From: Myxococcales bacterium
GTDB taxonomy: Bacteria > Myxococcota_A > UBA796 > SXON01
Assembly: GCA_009692605.1 (NCBI GenBank)
Contig: SHYV01000007.1
Location: 1-40,687 of the forward strand
Length of the DNA stretch: 40,687 bases
Direction of reading: 5' to 3'
Shown here: one piece after another, positions 15,400 to 25,900 of the stretch
How positions within the stretch are numbered: position 1 is the first letter of the stretch
How the letters are laid out: every line of letters starts with the position of its first letter
The notes under the pieces: model-generated
Database searches by the model: none
What the model saw: the letters and a program-made list of their open reading frames with translations, nothing else
Told to the model about the DNA's origin: nothing
Program-made: the position numbers and the translations under genes

Positions 15400-16932
15400 C
15401 TACTCGACCTGTGCGCCGCGTATGTCGCCCGGATCCACGACGGGGTGCTTACGCGCGTATTCGACCGCCACGTCGAAGTCCGTGTACCCGAGGGGCTCGA
15501 GGTCCTGCGGCTGGGCCTCCCCTCCGAGGTGCTTCTGCCACTGCTCGGTGACATAGCTGGAGGCGACGAGGGTGTACATCCGCGTAAGATGGAGGGGTTG
15601 TCCACCCACGAGGGCGGTGACGAGCTCCGGTGCGCCAACGTTGCGGCGCCAGGTCCAGGTGAGGCCGGAGGTAGACAAGAACCCGCGCTTCTCGTCTGCG
15701 TCCGCCGCGATGTTCTGCAGGACGAGGCCCAGCACCTGCTGGCCGGTGAGGCGAAACTGCATGACGGGATTCTGGAACGGGAAACACTGGAAGAGCACGA
15801 GCCGGGTCACTGGCCCCTCGGCAAGGTCCGCCCGCAGGCCTCCTCCGTTGTAGAGCGCGATGTCTGCTCCAGAGCGGTCCCGCAAGGCGTCGGTGATCCA
15901 CCGGCCGAGCGCGCTCTCGTGGTTGTAGGACCGCCCGAGGAGCCCGGTCGCCTCGGAGACCCGCTCTCCATAGACTCGATCGACCGAGGCCTTGTAGGTC
16001 GCGACGAGCCCCTGAATCTCCGGGTCGGGGGCAACGGTGGCCGTGTTGGGGAGCAGGTCACGGAGCTCGTAGCGGAATTCGGTGATGCGATCGTCCTGCT
16101 CGACGAGATCGACGATGCCGAGCGAGCGGTTGTGGCTGCCCGCCTGTACGACGTAAGTGTCACCGATGCGGAGCGCGCTCGTCAAACGGGTGTGGGAGTG
16201 CGCCCCGACGATGAGGTCGATGCCGCTGACCTCGCTGGCGAGCGTCTGGTCACGCTCGACCCCGATGTGCGACAGGACGACGATGAGGTCCGTTTGTGGG
16301 TCCAGAAGGTCGACCTCGGCCTGGACGGCCTGAGCCTCGGGCAGCAGCGTGAGCAGCGCGAAGTCACCCTTGTTCATCAGGCCGGCGAGGCGGTCGGTGG
16401 TGACGCCAATCACGCCCACGCGCATCCCGGCAATGTCGAAAATATGGGACTTCTCCTGCTGCGGGAGCAGAGGGGTCGCGCTGCCGGGCTTGAGCAGGTT
16501 GCTGGACAACGGCAGGGTCGGGTGGTTCTGCACGTACCGCGAGATGTTCTCGAGGCCTTTGTCGAACTCATGGTTGCCGATGACCCAGGCGTCGTAGCCG
16601 ACCTCGTCGAACAGAGCGTGCATTGCTCCACCAAAGCTGCCTTCAACCTCGATCTCCGTGATCGGAGTTCCAGTGAGCTGGTCCCCGCCGTCGAGGGTCA
16701 GCGTATGGTCTTTCCCACGCGCGGCTCGCAAGGTGCGAACCTCCTGCTCAAGGCGAACGAAGCCGCCGATCGCAGGGCGGCCGTCGAGCCACTCTGCGGG
16801 CTCTGGCTCGAAGTGGGCATGGATGTCGTTGGTGTGCAGCACGGTGAGCGCGTGGGGCCCATCCTGAACGGCAGGGGGCGGCTTGGGAGCACACGCCACG
16901 ACAAGGAGCAGCGCCCCGAGTCGGGCGGTCAC
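15400..16932 (-). CDS. 5'-nucleotidase / 2',3'-cyclic phosphodiesterase family lipoprotein
   Basis: 510 residues. A short lipoprotein signal (LVVAC, Cys14) precedes a calcineurin-like metallophosphatase domain with HTNDIHAH, GGDQLTGT, GNHEFDKG, SHIGVERD and GAHSHTRL, and a C-terminal 5'-nucleotidase domain (ALYNGGGLRADLAEGPVTRL ... FPFQNPVMQFRLTG). Such enzymes hydrolyse extracellular nucleotides with two metal ions, releasing nucleoside and phosphate. The start is GTG 16932, overlapping the TGA of the thioredoxin-like gene (GTGA). It is third in the rel-tlpA-nucleotidase run. It ends 23 bp from the convergent dnaE2 fusion. A second family member lies at 34893. Confidence 0.9.
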   Translation of the reverse strand: MTARLGALLLVVACAPKPPPAVQDGPHALTVLHTNDIHAHFEPEPAEWLDGRPAIGGFVRLEQEVRTLRAARGKDHTLTLDGGDQLTGTPITEIEVEGSFGGAMHALFDEVGYDAWVIGNHEFDKGLENISRYVQNHPTLPLSSNLLKPGSATPLLPQQEKSHIFDIAGMRVGVIGVTTDRLAGLMNKGDFALLTLLPEAQAVQAEVDLLDPQTDLIVVLSHIGVERDQTLASEVSGIDLIVGAHSHTRLTSALRIGDTYVVQAGSHNRSLGIVDLVEQDDRITEFRYELRDLLPNTATVAPDPEIQGLVATYKASVDRVYGERVSEATGLLGRSYNHESALGRWITDALRDRSGADIALYNGGGLRADLAEGPVTRLVLFQCFPFQNPVMQFRLTGQQVLGLVLQNIAADADEKRGFLSTSGLTWTWRRNVGAPELVTALVGGQPLHLTRMYTLVASSYVTEQWQKHLGGEAQPQDLEPLGYTDFDVAVEYARKHPVVDPGDIRGAQVE

Positions 16933-17594
16933 GTGCTTCCGCCGGCTGCCTTCACTGCGGCGATGAGCGGGAAGACATCGTCGTCAGTAAGGATGCCCTC
17001 TTTGTGCCAGGCGACGGCGCCGTCCGGCGTGAGGACGAAGGTTTGGGGCACGACCTCGGCCGCCAATCCGCAGGCTTCGAACAGCTCCGCTGGGGTTCCG
17101 GTGTACAGGACCGATGCGAAGCCGACCCCGCTGGACGCGGCGACGCTGGCGACCTTCGCGGCGACCTTTGTCGGGACCCCCGGGTGGTCGAACAGATCCC
17201 AGCTCACCCCAATGAAGTCCGCTGTAGCCCCGATGCCCGCCGCGGCGCGGACAAGCCGAGGAAGCTCGTCTACGCACGAGTCGCACCAGGTGGCCCAATG
17301 ATTCACGACCAGCGGGCGTCCGGAGGGGACCAGCGCCGCCTTGAGCCCGATCAGGTCGACGGGGACGCACCCGTCAGCTGGTCGGGCGCTCTGGGCCGGT
17401 CTGGCCGGTGCGCCGGACGTCGGGCGCTCGCCGACCGACGCTGCGAGCACAGACGCTCGCTTGTCGGCGAGCGGGGCCATGCGCTCTGTCGGGGCTCGCT
17501 CACCCGGCTGTTCGAACAGCCCATCGGTGGCGACGCGCTTGCTGACGCCGGTGAGGAGGACTCGGGCGATTCGGGTGAGGGAGGATCGGATCAC
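16929..17594 (-). CDS. TlpA-like thioredoxin-fold protein
   Basis: 221 residues, GTG start. The C-terminal ~145 residues have the TlpA/ResA thioredoxin fold: VVNHWATWCDSCVDELPRLV with redox-active C-x-x-C (CDSC), the region SWDLFDHPGVP, the cis-Pro strand EVVPQTFVLTPDG, and the closing AWHKEGIL. The first ~75 residues are Ala/Pro-rich with only a weakly hydrophobic stretch (IARVLLTGV), so export is uncertain. It follows rel/spoT by 21 bp and overlaps the nucleotidase, so the three are probably one operon. It may reduce or oxidise disulfides in exported proteins such as its neighbour; this is inference. Confidence 0.82.
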   Translation of the reverse strand: MIRSSLTRIARVLLTGVSKRVATDGLFEQPGERAPTERMAPLADKRASVLAASVGERPTSGAPARPAQSARPADGCVPVDLIGLKAALVPSGRPLVVNHWATWCDSCVDELPRLVRAAAGIGATADFIGVSWDLFDHPGVPTKVAAKVASVAASSGVGFASVLYTGTPAELFEACGLAAEVVPQTFVLTPDGAVAWHKEGILTDDDVFPLIAAVKAAGGST

Positions 17595-17615
17595 GGGCCG
17601 GGAAATAGCGCGCGG

Positions 17616-19766
17616 TCAAGCGCGCGTCACGCTCAAGACCCCCTTCACGTTGCGGAGCTTGTTCATCAGCCGGTTGAGCTGGGTGACGTCCATCACGACC
17701 ACGCCGAGCTCGGATCGCGCCTTCCGGTCGTGCGTCGCCCGGACGTCCGCCTTCCAGAGGTTGATTTTGTACGTCGCGCAGAGCCCGGTGATCTCTGCCA
17801 GCATTCCAGGGCGATCCTCGCTCTCGACCACGAGGAGCCCCTGCTGCAGCGTAGACACGCGGTCATCCCAGGCGACCGCGACCTGCCGATCGAGGTCCAA
17901 CCCGCGCACCTCGGCGCAATCCTGCTTGTGGATGGACATGCCGCGGCCGCGGGTGATGTACCCGATGATGGCTTCGCCCTTCATCGGCCGGCAGCATCGG
18001 GCGTAGTCGACCAGGATGTCGCTCTCGCCATCGACGAGGATTGGGCTGTCCACCTGCCGCCGCACTCGCTGGAGGATCGACGCCATGACCCCCGGAGCGA
18101 CGACGCTCGTCGGTGGAGTCTCGGGAATGATGACGCGGGCAGCCTCCCCGGGGGAGATTCGCCCCTCCAGCAGGTCGGTGGCCAGCGCGTCGAGATCTTT
18201 GTACCCGCGAGCGGCCAGCTTTTCGGGGACTGTCTTGTCCTCCTCTGCGCGCTTGAGCGAGCCGCCGAGCTTACGCAGCGCGCCGTCAAGGAAGTCCCTC
18301 CCGCGGCCGAGCCCGCGGTCCTCCAGCAGGTCCTTGAGTCGCTTGCGCATCTTGCCGAGCGCGCGATGGCTGGTAGCCCAGGAGAGCCAGTCCCGAGTGG
18401 GGTTGGCGTCCGCCCGGGTCAGGATCTCGACGGTGTCACCTGTCTTGATGGGGTGCCTGAGCGGCACCATCCGCCCGTTGACCTTGGCGCCGCAGGCGTG
18501 ATGCCCCACCTCGGTGTGCACGTGGTAAGCAAAATCGAGTGCGGTCGCGCCGGTGGGCAGGAGAAAAACGTCCTTGTTCGGGGTGAAGACGTGGATATTG
18601 GCCGCGAGATCGTTTCGTGCGGCCTCCATGAAGTCGGCTGGGTCCTCCACGTCCCGCGCCAATTGGATGAAGCCGCGAAGGCGGGCGATGCGCTCGAGCT
18701 CCCCGTTGCTCACGGCGAGGCGCCCGTTCTTGTAGCGCCAATGGGCGGCGATGCCGTCATCCGCGATCCGGTGCATCTCGGGCGTTCGGATCTGGACCTC
18801 CATCGGCCGCCCGTCGGGCCCGACGACGGTGGTGTGGAGGGACTGGTACCCGTTCGGCTTGGGCACCGCGATGTAGTCCTTGAACCGTCCCTCCATGGGC
18901 ATGTAGAGCAGGTGGACGAACCCCAGCGCGATGTAGCAGGACTCGCGGTCGGCGACGAGCGCGCGGAACGCCAACAGGTCGTACAGCTCGGAGACGTCCT
19001 TTCCCGACTTCCTGATCTTGTTGTGGATGCTCCAGAGGTGTTTGGTCCGCCCGGTGACCTCGGCCGCGATGCCCCTCGACGCGAGCGCCTCCTTGACGGT
19101 CACGGCAGTGGTCTCAACGTACGCAGCACGCTCGGCAGCGTCGGTCTCGAGCTTGGTTACGACATCGAGATATTCAGCTGGATAAAGGTAGCGAAAGCAC
19201 AGGTCCTCCAGCTCGCTCTTGATGGTGTCGAACCCGAGGCGCCCGACCAGCGGGGCATAGATGTCGAGCGTTTCGCGGGCGATCGAGCGTTGCTTGGCCG
19301 GCGGCTGGTGTTCGAGGGTGCGCATGTTGTGCAGGCGGTCCGCGATCTTCACGATGATGACGCGCAGGTCCTTTCCGAACGCCAACACCAGCTTCCGGAA
19401 GTTCTCTGCCTGTTCTTCGGCCTTCCCGCGATACGCCAGCTTCGAGAGTTTGGTGACCCCGTCCACCATCTCCGCGACGTTCTTTCCGTAGCGTTGCTCG
19501 ATTTGCTCCTGTGTCGCGAGCGTGTCCTCGATGGTGTCGTGGAGCAGTCCGACCGCGATGGTCTCCACGTCCATCCGCAGATCGGCGAGGATTCCAGCTA
19601 CCGCGAGCGGGTGGATGAAGTAATCGTCCCCGCTCTTGCGTTTCTGATCGCGGTGGCAGAACGCCGCGTAGGTGTACGCGTCCAGCACCAGGCCGACGTC
19701 GGCGCCTGGGGCGTAGGTCTGGATTTTGTGGATGACCTCGTCGATCACGCAGTGGTACTCATCCAC
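17616..19766 (-). CDS. Bifunctional (p)ppGpp synthetase/hydrolase, Rel/SpoT family
   Basis: 716 residues, GTG start. The HD hydrolase domain is intact: His52 (FIHPLA), His76-Asp77 (LLHDTIEDT) and Glu80-Asp81. The synthetase domain has RFKDYIAVPKPNGYQSLHTTV, with the RFKD motif of bifunctional enzymes, and EVQIRTPEMHRIADDGIAAHW. A TGS domain (IHVFTPNKDVFLLPTGATALDFAYHVHTEVG), a Zn-finger-like Cys/His segment (DYARCCRPMKGEAIIGYITRGRGMSIHKQDCAEV) and a C-terminal ACT domain follow. It makes and degrades (p)ppGpp in the stringent response. It is divergent from the lipid synthase across a 147-bp gap and heads the operon with a TlpA-like protein and a nucleotidase. Confidence 0.96.
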   Translation of the reverse strand: MDEYHCVIDEVIHKIQTYAPGADVGLVLDAYTYAAFCHRDQKRKSGDDYFIHPLAVAGILADLRMDVETIAVGLLHDTIEDTLATQEQIEQRYGKNVAEMVDGVTKLSKLAYRGKAEEQAENFRKLVLAFGKDLRVIIVKIADRLHNMRTLEHQPPAKQRSIARETLDIYAPLVGRLGFDTIKSELEDLCFRYLYPAEYLDVVTKLETDAAERAAYVETTAVTVKEALASRGIAAEVTGRTKHLWSIHNKIRKSGKDVSELYDLLAFRALVADRESCYIALGFVHLLYMPMEGRFKDYIAVPKPNGYQSLHTTVVGPDGRPMEVQIRTPEMHRIADDGIAAHWRYKNGRLAVSNGELERIARLRGFIQLARDVEDPADFMEAARNDLAANIHVFTPNKDVFLLPTGATALDFAYHVHTEVGHHACGAKVNGRMVPLRHPIKTGDTVEILTRADANPTRDWLSWATSHRALGKMRKRLKDLLEDRGLGRGRDFLDGALRKLGGSLKRAEEDKTVPEKLAARGYKDLDALATDLLEGRISPGEAARVIIPETPPTSVVAPGVMASILQRVRRQVDSPILVDGESDILVDYARCCRPMKGEAIIGYITRGRGMSIHKQDCAEVRGLDLDRQVAVAWDDRVSTLQQGLLVVESEDRPGMLAEITGLCATYKINLWKADVRATHDRKARSELGVVVMDVTQLNRLMNKLRNVKGVLSVTRA

Positions 19767-19913
19767 TCAACGTGCGGTGCTCTCCGGTCTGTGTCAAGGC
19801 TTTCGCTCCACGACCGTGACGGCACCGTGACACCCGCGCTTCGCCCGGGAGGTACAACCGGCAGCCGTGCCCGCACCCGGGCTGGCCCGATCCCGATCCG
19901 CTGGAGTCCCTGC
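19767..19913. promoter_or_regulatory. Divergent intergenic region, rel/spoT and lipid synthase
   Basis: A 147-bp gap that must hold both promoters. It contains a direct repeat of ACCGTGAC at 19813-19820 and 19824-19831 (11-bp period, about one helical turn), the spacing seen in some response-regulator operators. A possible -10 TACAAC lies at 19853-19858. The ribosome-binding site ctggag precedes the synthase ATG. No known operator is recognised. Confidence 0.4.
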
Positions 19914-22900
19914 ATGTCGACCTTCTCGCCTATCGCCGTCGTTGGCCTTGGCTGCATCATGCCCGGAGCCCTAGACGTGCCATCGTTCTGGCGGAACACA
20001 CTCGAAAAGCGGGACTTGATCACCGATATCCCGCGTACGCACTGGTTGGTGGAGGACTACTACGATCCCAACCCGAAGGCCCCAGACAAGACCTACGCCC
20101 GCCGCGGCGCTTTCCTTCCGGACGTTCCGTTCGACGCGATGGGGTTCGGCATCCCTCCGAGCACCCTCCCGGCCACCGATACCAGCCAGCTGATCGCCCT
20201 GATCGTTGCGCAGATGGTGCTCGATGACGTATCCAGACTCGGCGCGAGGACGCTTGACCTCTCTCGAACCTCGGTCATCCTCGGCGTGACCGGCGCGCAG
20301 GAGCTGCTGTCCTCGTTGGTGTCGCGGCTACAGCGCCCGGTGTGGGAGCGTTCTTTGCGGCTTTCGGGGCTCGATGAGCAGACGGTGCAGGAGGCCTGCG
20401 ACCGCATCGCGAGTCATTACGTTGGCTGGCAGGAGGCGAGCTTTCCGGGGCTGCTGGGTAACGTCGTCGCCGGTCGCATCGCGAACCGCCTGGACACCGG
20501 CGGAACCAACTGCATCACCGACGCTGCGTGCGCGAGCGCGCTCACCGCAGTGCAGACGGCGATCTACGAGCTGCAGCTCGGGCACTCGGACATGGCGATC
20601 ACCGGCGGCTGCGACACGCTGAACGACATCTTCATGCACATGTGCTTCTCGAAGACGCCCGCCCTCTCGCCTACAGGCGACTGCCGCCCGTTCTCGGATG
20701 AGGCCGACGGCACGCTGCTCGGTGAGGGGCTGGGCATGCTCGCGCTGAAGCGCCTCGAGGACGCCGAGCGCGATGACGACCGCATCTACGCCGTGATCCG
20801 CGGCCTCGGGTCCAGCTCGGACGGCCGATCGAAGAGCGTCTATGCGCCGGTGAGCGAGGGGCAGGCCAAGGCGCTGAACCGGTGCTACGAGCAGGCCGGC
20901 TACTCACCCGCCACCGTGGACATGGTCGAGGGACACGGAACGGGCACCAAAGCTGGAGACGCCGCCGAGCTGAAGGGGCTGAACCTCGTTTTCCAGGGAA
21001 CGCGCGGGGATACGCGCTGGTGCGCGCTCGGGTCGGTCAAGAGCCAGTTGGGGCATACCAAGGCCGCTGCGGGCGCGGCGGGGCTGATGAAGGTGGTGCT
21101 CGCGCTCCACCACAAGGTGATCCCCCCGACGATCAAGGTCAAGAAGCCCAACACGCTCGTAGACTGGGCAAAGAGCCCGTTTTACCTCGCGACCGAGGCG
21201 CGTCCGTGGATCACGGGGCGCGGTCACGCCCGCCGGGCTTCGGTCTCGAGCTTCGGCTTTGGGGGGACAAATTTCCACGTGACGGTCGAGGAATACCTCG
21301 GTCCGGCCACTCATCCCGAGCGCATGGACCGGTGGGGTGCCGAGATCCTTCCGTTCTCCGGCGGTACCGTCGGTGAGGTGGAGGCGGCCTTGAACGAGGC
21401 GCTCGCAGTGGCCAGAGCGCTTCCGGCGGGCGCGAGCCTGATGGACAGGGCCGTCGCGCTCCTGACCAAGCAAGTGCAGGATCGGTTCGATGCCGCCGCG
21501 TCCACGAAGCCGGCGGTGCGCCTCAGCGTGCTGGTGACCGCGACCCCAACGGGTTGGGATCTCGCCGCAAAGCTGGGCGCCGCGCTCGATGCGCTACGCG
21601 GTGGGAAGTCGATGACCCGCGGCGGCGTCTGGTTCCAGCCCGGGGTCGACGCGGGCAAGGTCGCGTTCCTCTTTCCCGGGCAGGGCAGCCAGTACCTTGA
21701 AATGGGGAAGGGCCTCGCGATGGACGTCGCGGCGGCACGGGGCGCATGGGACGAGGCAGATGCGTGCTTTCCGGAGCATGACCGTCTCTCGTTCACGGTC
21801 TTTCCTCGCCCGAGCTTCACCGACGAGGATCAGCGCTCCGCGGAGCAACAATTGGTGCGCACCGAGTGGGCCCAGCCGGCGATCGGGGTGGCGAGCGTGG
21901 CGATGCTGCGTGTGCTCGCCACCCACGGGCTGACTCCCGATGTCTCCGCAGGCCACAGCTTCGGCGAGCTCACTGCGTTGTACGCGGCGGGTGCCCTTAG
22001 TTACCCGGACTACGTCCGGGCGAGCCGCCGCCGGGGAGAGTTGATGGCCGAGGCGGCCAAGGTGCCGGGCGCGATGGCTGCGGTGGTCGCCAAACCCGCG
22101 GACGTCGCGGAAGAGCTTCGGAGCCTCGCGAAGGCGGGCATCGAGGGCGTGGTGATCGCCAACTACAACAGCCCTGAGCAGACGGTGATCGCCGGGCCGA
22201 CTGGCGCTCTCGAGGCTGCTGTGAAGCACCTCGACTCCGCCGGCTACAAGGCGGTCCGCCTCTCGGTGGCCACCGCGTTCCACTCTCCGGTGGTCGCGCC
22301 CGCCGCCGATGCGTACGCCATCTGGCTGCGCGACCTCCCCTTCGCCGAGCCCAGGTTCCCGGTGTACAGCAACGCCACGGGCGTCGTACACGGAGCCGGC
22401 CCGCTTGCCGTGGCCCTCGGGGAGCATCTCCGCAGTCCGGTGCGCTTCGTCGACGAGGTCGAGGCCATGTACAACTCCGGGGTGCGCACCTTTATCGAGG
22501 TCGGACCCTCCGCAGTTCTGACCGGTCTGGTGGGTCGCTGCCTGCGTGGGCGTGGGCACGTTGCCTTCGCGACAGACGCGCGGAATACGGACTCCCGGGT
22601 CTCGCTGCTGTCGGCGTTGGGTCACGCCGCCGCGGTGGGCCTCCCGGTACGGTTCGCTCCGCTGTGGGCGGAGCGCCAGATCTCGGCCCTGCGGCCCCCG
22701 CCCAAGATGGCGGTGATGATCAACGGGTCGAACTACGGCAAGCCCTACCCGAGTGACCAGATGCTCCCTGTGCCGCCCAACCCACCGCGGCCATCAGGCG
22801 GCGGGGGGGGCTCCGGCCTGTCTTCGCCCTCCCGGCCCCCAAACGGCGTGCGACCCATGCCTACGTCCGATCTGGTTGTTCAGGTCGCGGCGCCTCCACT

Positions 22901-25900
22901 GGCAGCGAGCCCACAAGTGAATAGGCCGCCGCCGCCCCCCCCCGTGAGCCCGATGCCGCCTTCTGATCTTTCCTGGGTCGCCGCGTTCCTTGACAGCCAG
23001 AAGCAAGCCGCGAGCGTGCATGAGGGCTTCCAGCGCTCGATGACGGACGCCCACATCGCGTTCCTGCGATCCCACGAAGAGACCTCTCGCGTGGTCGTCG
23101 CTCTGGCGGCGGGCGTCCCGGCGACCTTCGCGTCGCCCGCCTTCGCGCCTCCCGCCTTTGCTCCCTCGCCCGTCGCGGTCGTCGTCGCCCCCCCGGTGGT
23201 CCTGGCTCCGGTCGCGCTCCAGCCGGTCCCGGTGGCCGCTCGGCCCGTCGCCGCTGCCACGCACGCGGTTGCTGTCGTGGCATCCTCCGCTCAGCCTGTG
23301 GGCGTAGCGGTCTCACGCGATCTCAACGCGCTGCTTTTGGCCGTGGTCTCCGAAAAGACAGGGTACCCCGTGGAGATGTTGAACCTGAGCATGGATCTTG
23401 AGGCGGATCTCGGGGTCGACAGCATCAAGCGGGTCGAAATCCTGTCGGCGATGCGCGAACGCGAGCCGTCGCTTCCTGAGGTGGACGCCGAGACCATGGG
23501 CGCGTTGAAGACGCTCGGACAGGTGGTGTCTGCGCTTGGCGCCGCCACCGGACCGACGCTCGCCAGCGGCCGGACGGCGCCCGAGACCGCCCGAGCTCCC
23601 GGGGCGGCAGGGGGGCGCGACCTGACTGCGCTCCTTCTCTCTGTGGTCTCTGAGAAAACTGGGTACCCCGCCGAGATGCTCAACCTCGCGATGGACCTGG
23701 AAGCAGATTTGGGCGTTGACAGCATCAAGCGCGTCGAGATCCTCTCTGCGATGCGAGAGCGGGAGCCCTCGCTCCCGGAGGTCGATGCCGAGACCATGGG
23801 CGCGCTCAAGACGCTCGCGCAGGTCGTCGGTGCGTTGGGCGCCGTTTCAGTCGGCGGTGAGGCGGAGCCCGTACGCTTGGCGGCTGTGTCGCCGGGAGGC
23901 GCTGTCGGCGTGGACCTCACGGCCCTGCTGTTGGCGGTGGTCGCTGAGAAGACCGGATATCCAGCCGAGATGCTGAACCTCGGCATGGATCTGGAGGCGG
24001 ATCTCGGCGTGGACAGCATCAAGCGAGTGGAGATCCTGTCGGCGATGCGGGAGCGGCAGCCGTCGCTCCCGGAGGTTGACGCCGAGACGATGGGGGCGTT
24101 GAAGACGTTGGGTCAGGTCGTCAGCGCGCTCGGCGCGGGTTCGGGAGCCGACGCAGGGGTCGCGAACGTTGCCACGAGCAGCCCATTGCCTGCGGGCGTG
24201 GACCTCACCACCCTGCTGCTCGCCGTGGTGGCGGAGAAGACCGGGTACCCGGCAGAGATGCTGAACCTTGGCATGGATTTGGAGGCCGATCTCGGCGTGG
24301 ACAGCATCAAGCGGGTGGAGATCCTGTCGGCGATGCGGGAGCGGGAGCCCTCGCTCCCCGAGGTCGATGCCGAGACCATGGGCGCTTTGAAGACCCTCGC
24401 GCAGGTCGTGGGGGCGCTGTGCGCTGTCTCCGGTGCTCTGTCACACGAGGGGGAGAGCCGCTCCACCCTTTCCGCGGGTCCGGCGTCCTCGGCGGCGGTT
24501 GATCCTATTGGCCGCTACGAATTGCAGTTGCTCCCGCTCGGCGCCGGAACGGCCCGAACCTCCGGAGCGATGGTGGTCGTGGGTGGCGGGGCGCTGGGCG
24601 CGGCGGTGGCCGTTAAGCTCCGCGAGGCCGGCGTTGACGCGCGCGAAGGGGACCCGGACGGTGCTGCCGGTGTGCTCTTCCTCGGGGGAGTCGGTGTGCA
24701 GGCCGTTGCGGGCGATGGCGCAGGCGGCGGGGCAGGCGGCGCCGACTTCGATCTGGCCGCCTCGGTGAGTCGGGCCGCGTTTGCGGCGGCGAAGAAGGCG
24801 AGACTGGACGGCGCGGGTGGCTTTGTCACCGTGACTGCTCTGGGTGGAGATTTTGGGTGTGAAGGGACGCTGGCTGGCCCGGCCATGCTGGGCGGGCTCG
24901 CCGGGTTGACCAAGACGGTCGCGCTGGAGCATCCGGCTGCGTTCGTGCGGCACATTGATCTGGCGCCTGCATCGGTTGAGATCCAGGCCAGCTGGATCGC
25001 CCAGGAGCTGCTCCGCACCGGTCCGATCGAGGTCGGCGTGTCCACGCGTGGCCGAGTGACCCCAGGGTCCTGGCTAGCGCTCGAGGCGACGGAGTCTGCG
25101 GTGCTGCCGCTTGGGCCGTCGGATGTTGTGGTCGTGTCGGGCGGGGCCCGAGGCGTGACTGCGGCGTGCATCGTGGCGCTGGTTGAGCGCACGAAGTGCA
25201 AGGTTGTGCTGCTCGGTCGCTCCCGCATCGACGTCGCGGAAGAGCCAGAAGTGGCGGCAGCGCTGGACGAAGCGGCCTTGAAGCGCGCGCTCTTCGGGCT
25301 CGACCGGACCCTGACCCCCGCTGCGGCTGGCAAGCAGGCTGCGGCGGTCCTCGCGGCTCGCGAAGCGCGCTCGAACATTACAAGGATGAAGGCCGCTGGC
25401 GCCGCAGTTCGCTACGTCGCGGTTAACGTTGCCGATGGCAAGGCGCTGAGCGCTGTGCTCGCCGACGTGCGGGCCCAATGGGGGCCGATCACCGGCGTGG
25501 TACACGGCGCTGGTGTTATCGCCGACAAGCGGCTGGTGGAGAAGTCCACCGCCCAGTTCGACGCCGTCTACGACACGAAAATCGAAGGAGCCCGCGCCCT
25601 GCTGGAGGCCACACGCGCCGACCCGCTCAAGGTTCTGTGCTTCTTCAGCTCCGTAGCGGGCCGCGCGGGCAACATCGGCCAATGCGACTACGCGCTGGCC
25701 AACGAGGCGCTCAACAAGCTCGCCGCTGCCGAGAAGCGCGCCCGCAGCGGCAGCGCCACTCCCACCGTGGTGAAGGCGATCGGGTGGGGTCCGTGGGAGG
25801 GTGGCATGGTGACGCCCGCGCTAAAGAAGCAGTTCGAAAATCTGGGTATTCCCTGCATCCCGTTGGCGCGTGGCGCCGAGATCTTCGTGGGCGAGCTCAG

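Noticed and set aside
15313-17301. Long plus-strand open frame (662 codons)
   Set aside because: It is antisense to the nucleotidase and overlaps the dnaE2 end; no recognisable motifs.
17004-19913. In-frame extension of the lipid synthase by nearly 970 codons upstream
   Set aside because: It lies antisense to rel/spoT and the TlpA-like gene and has no homology-like motifs; the KS begins directly after the ATG at 19914 with a good ribosome-binding site.
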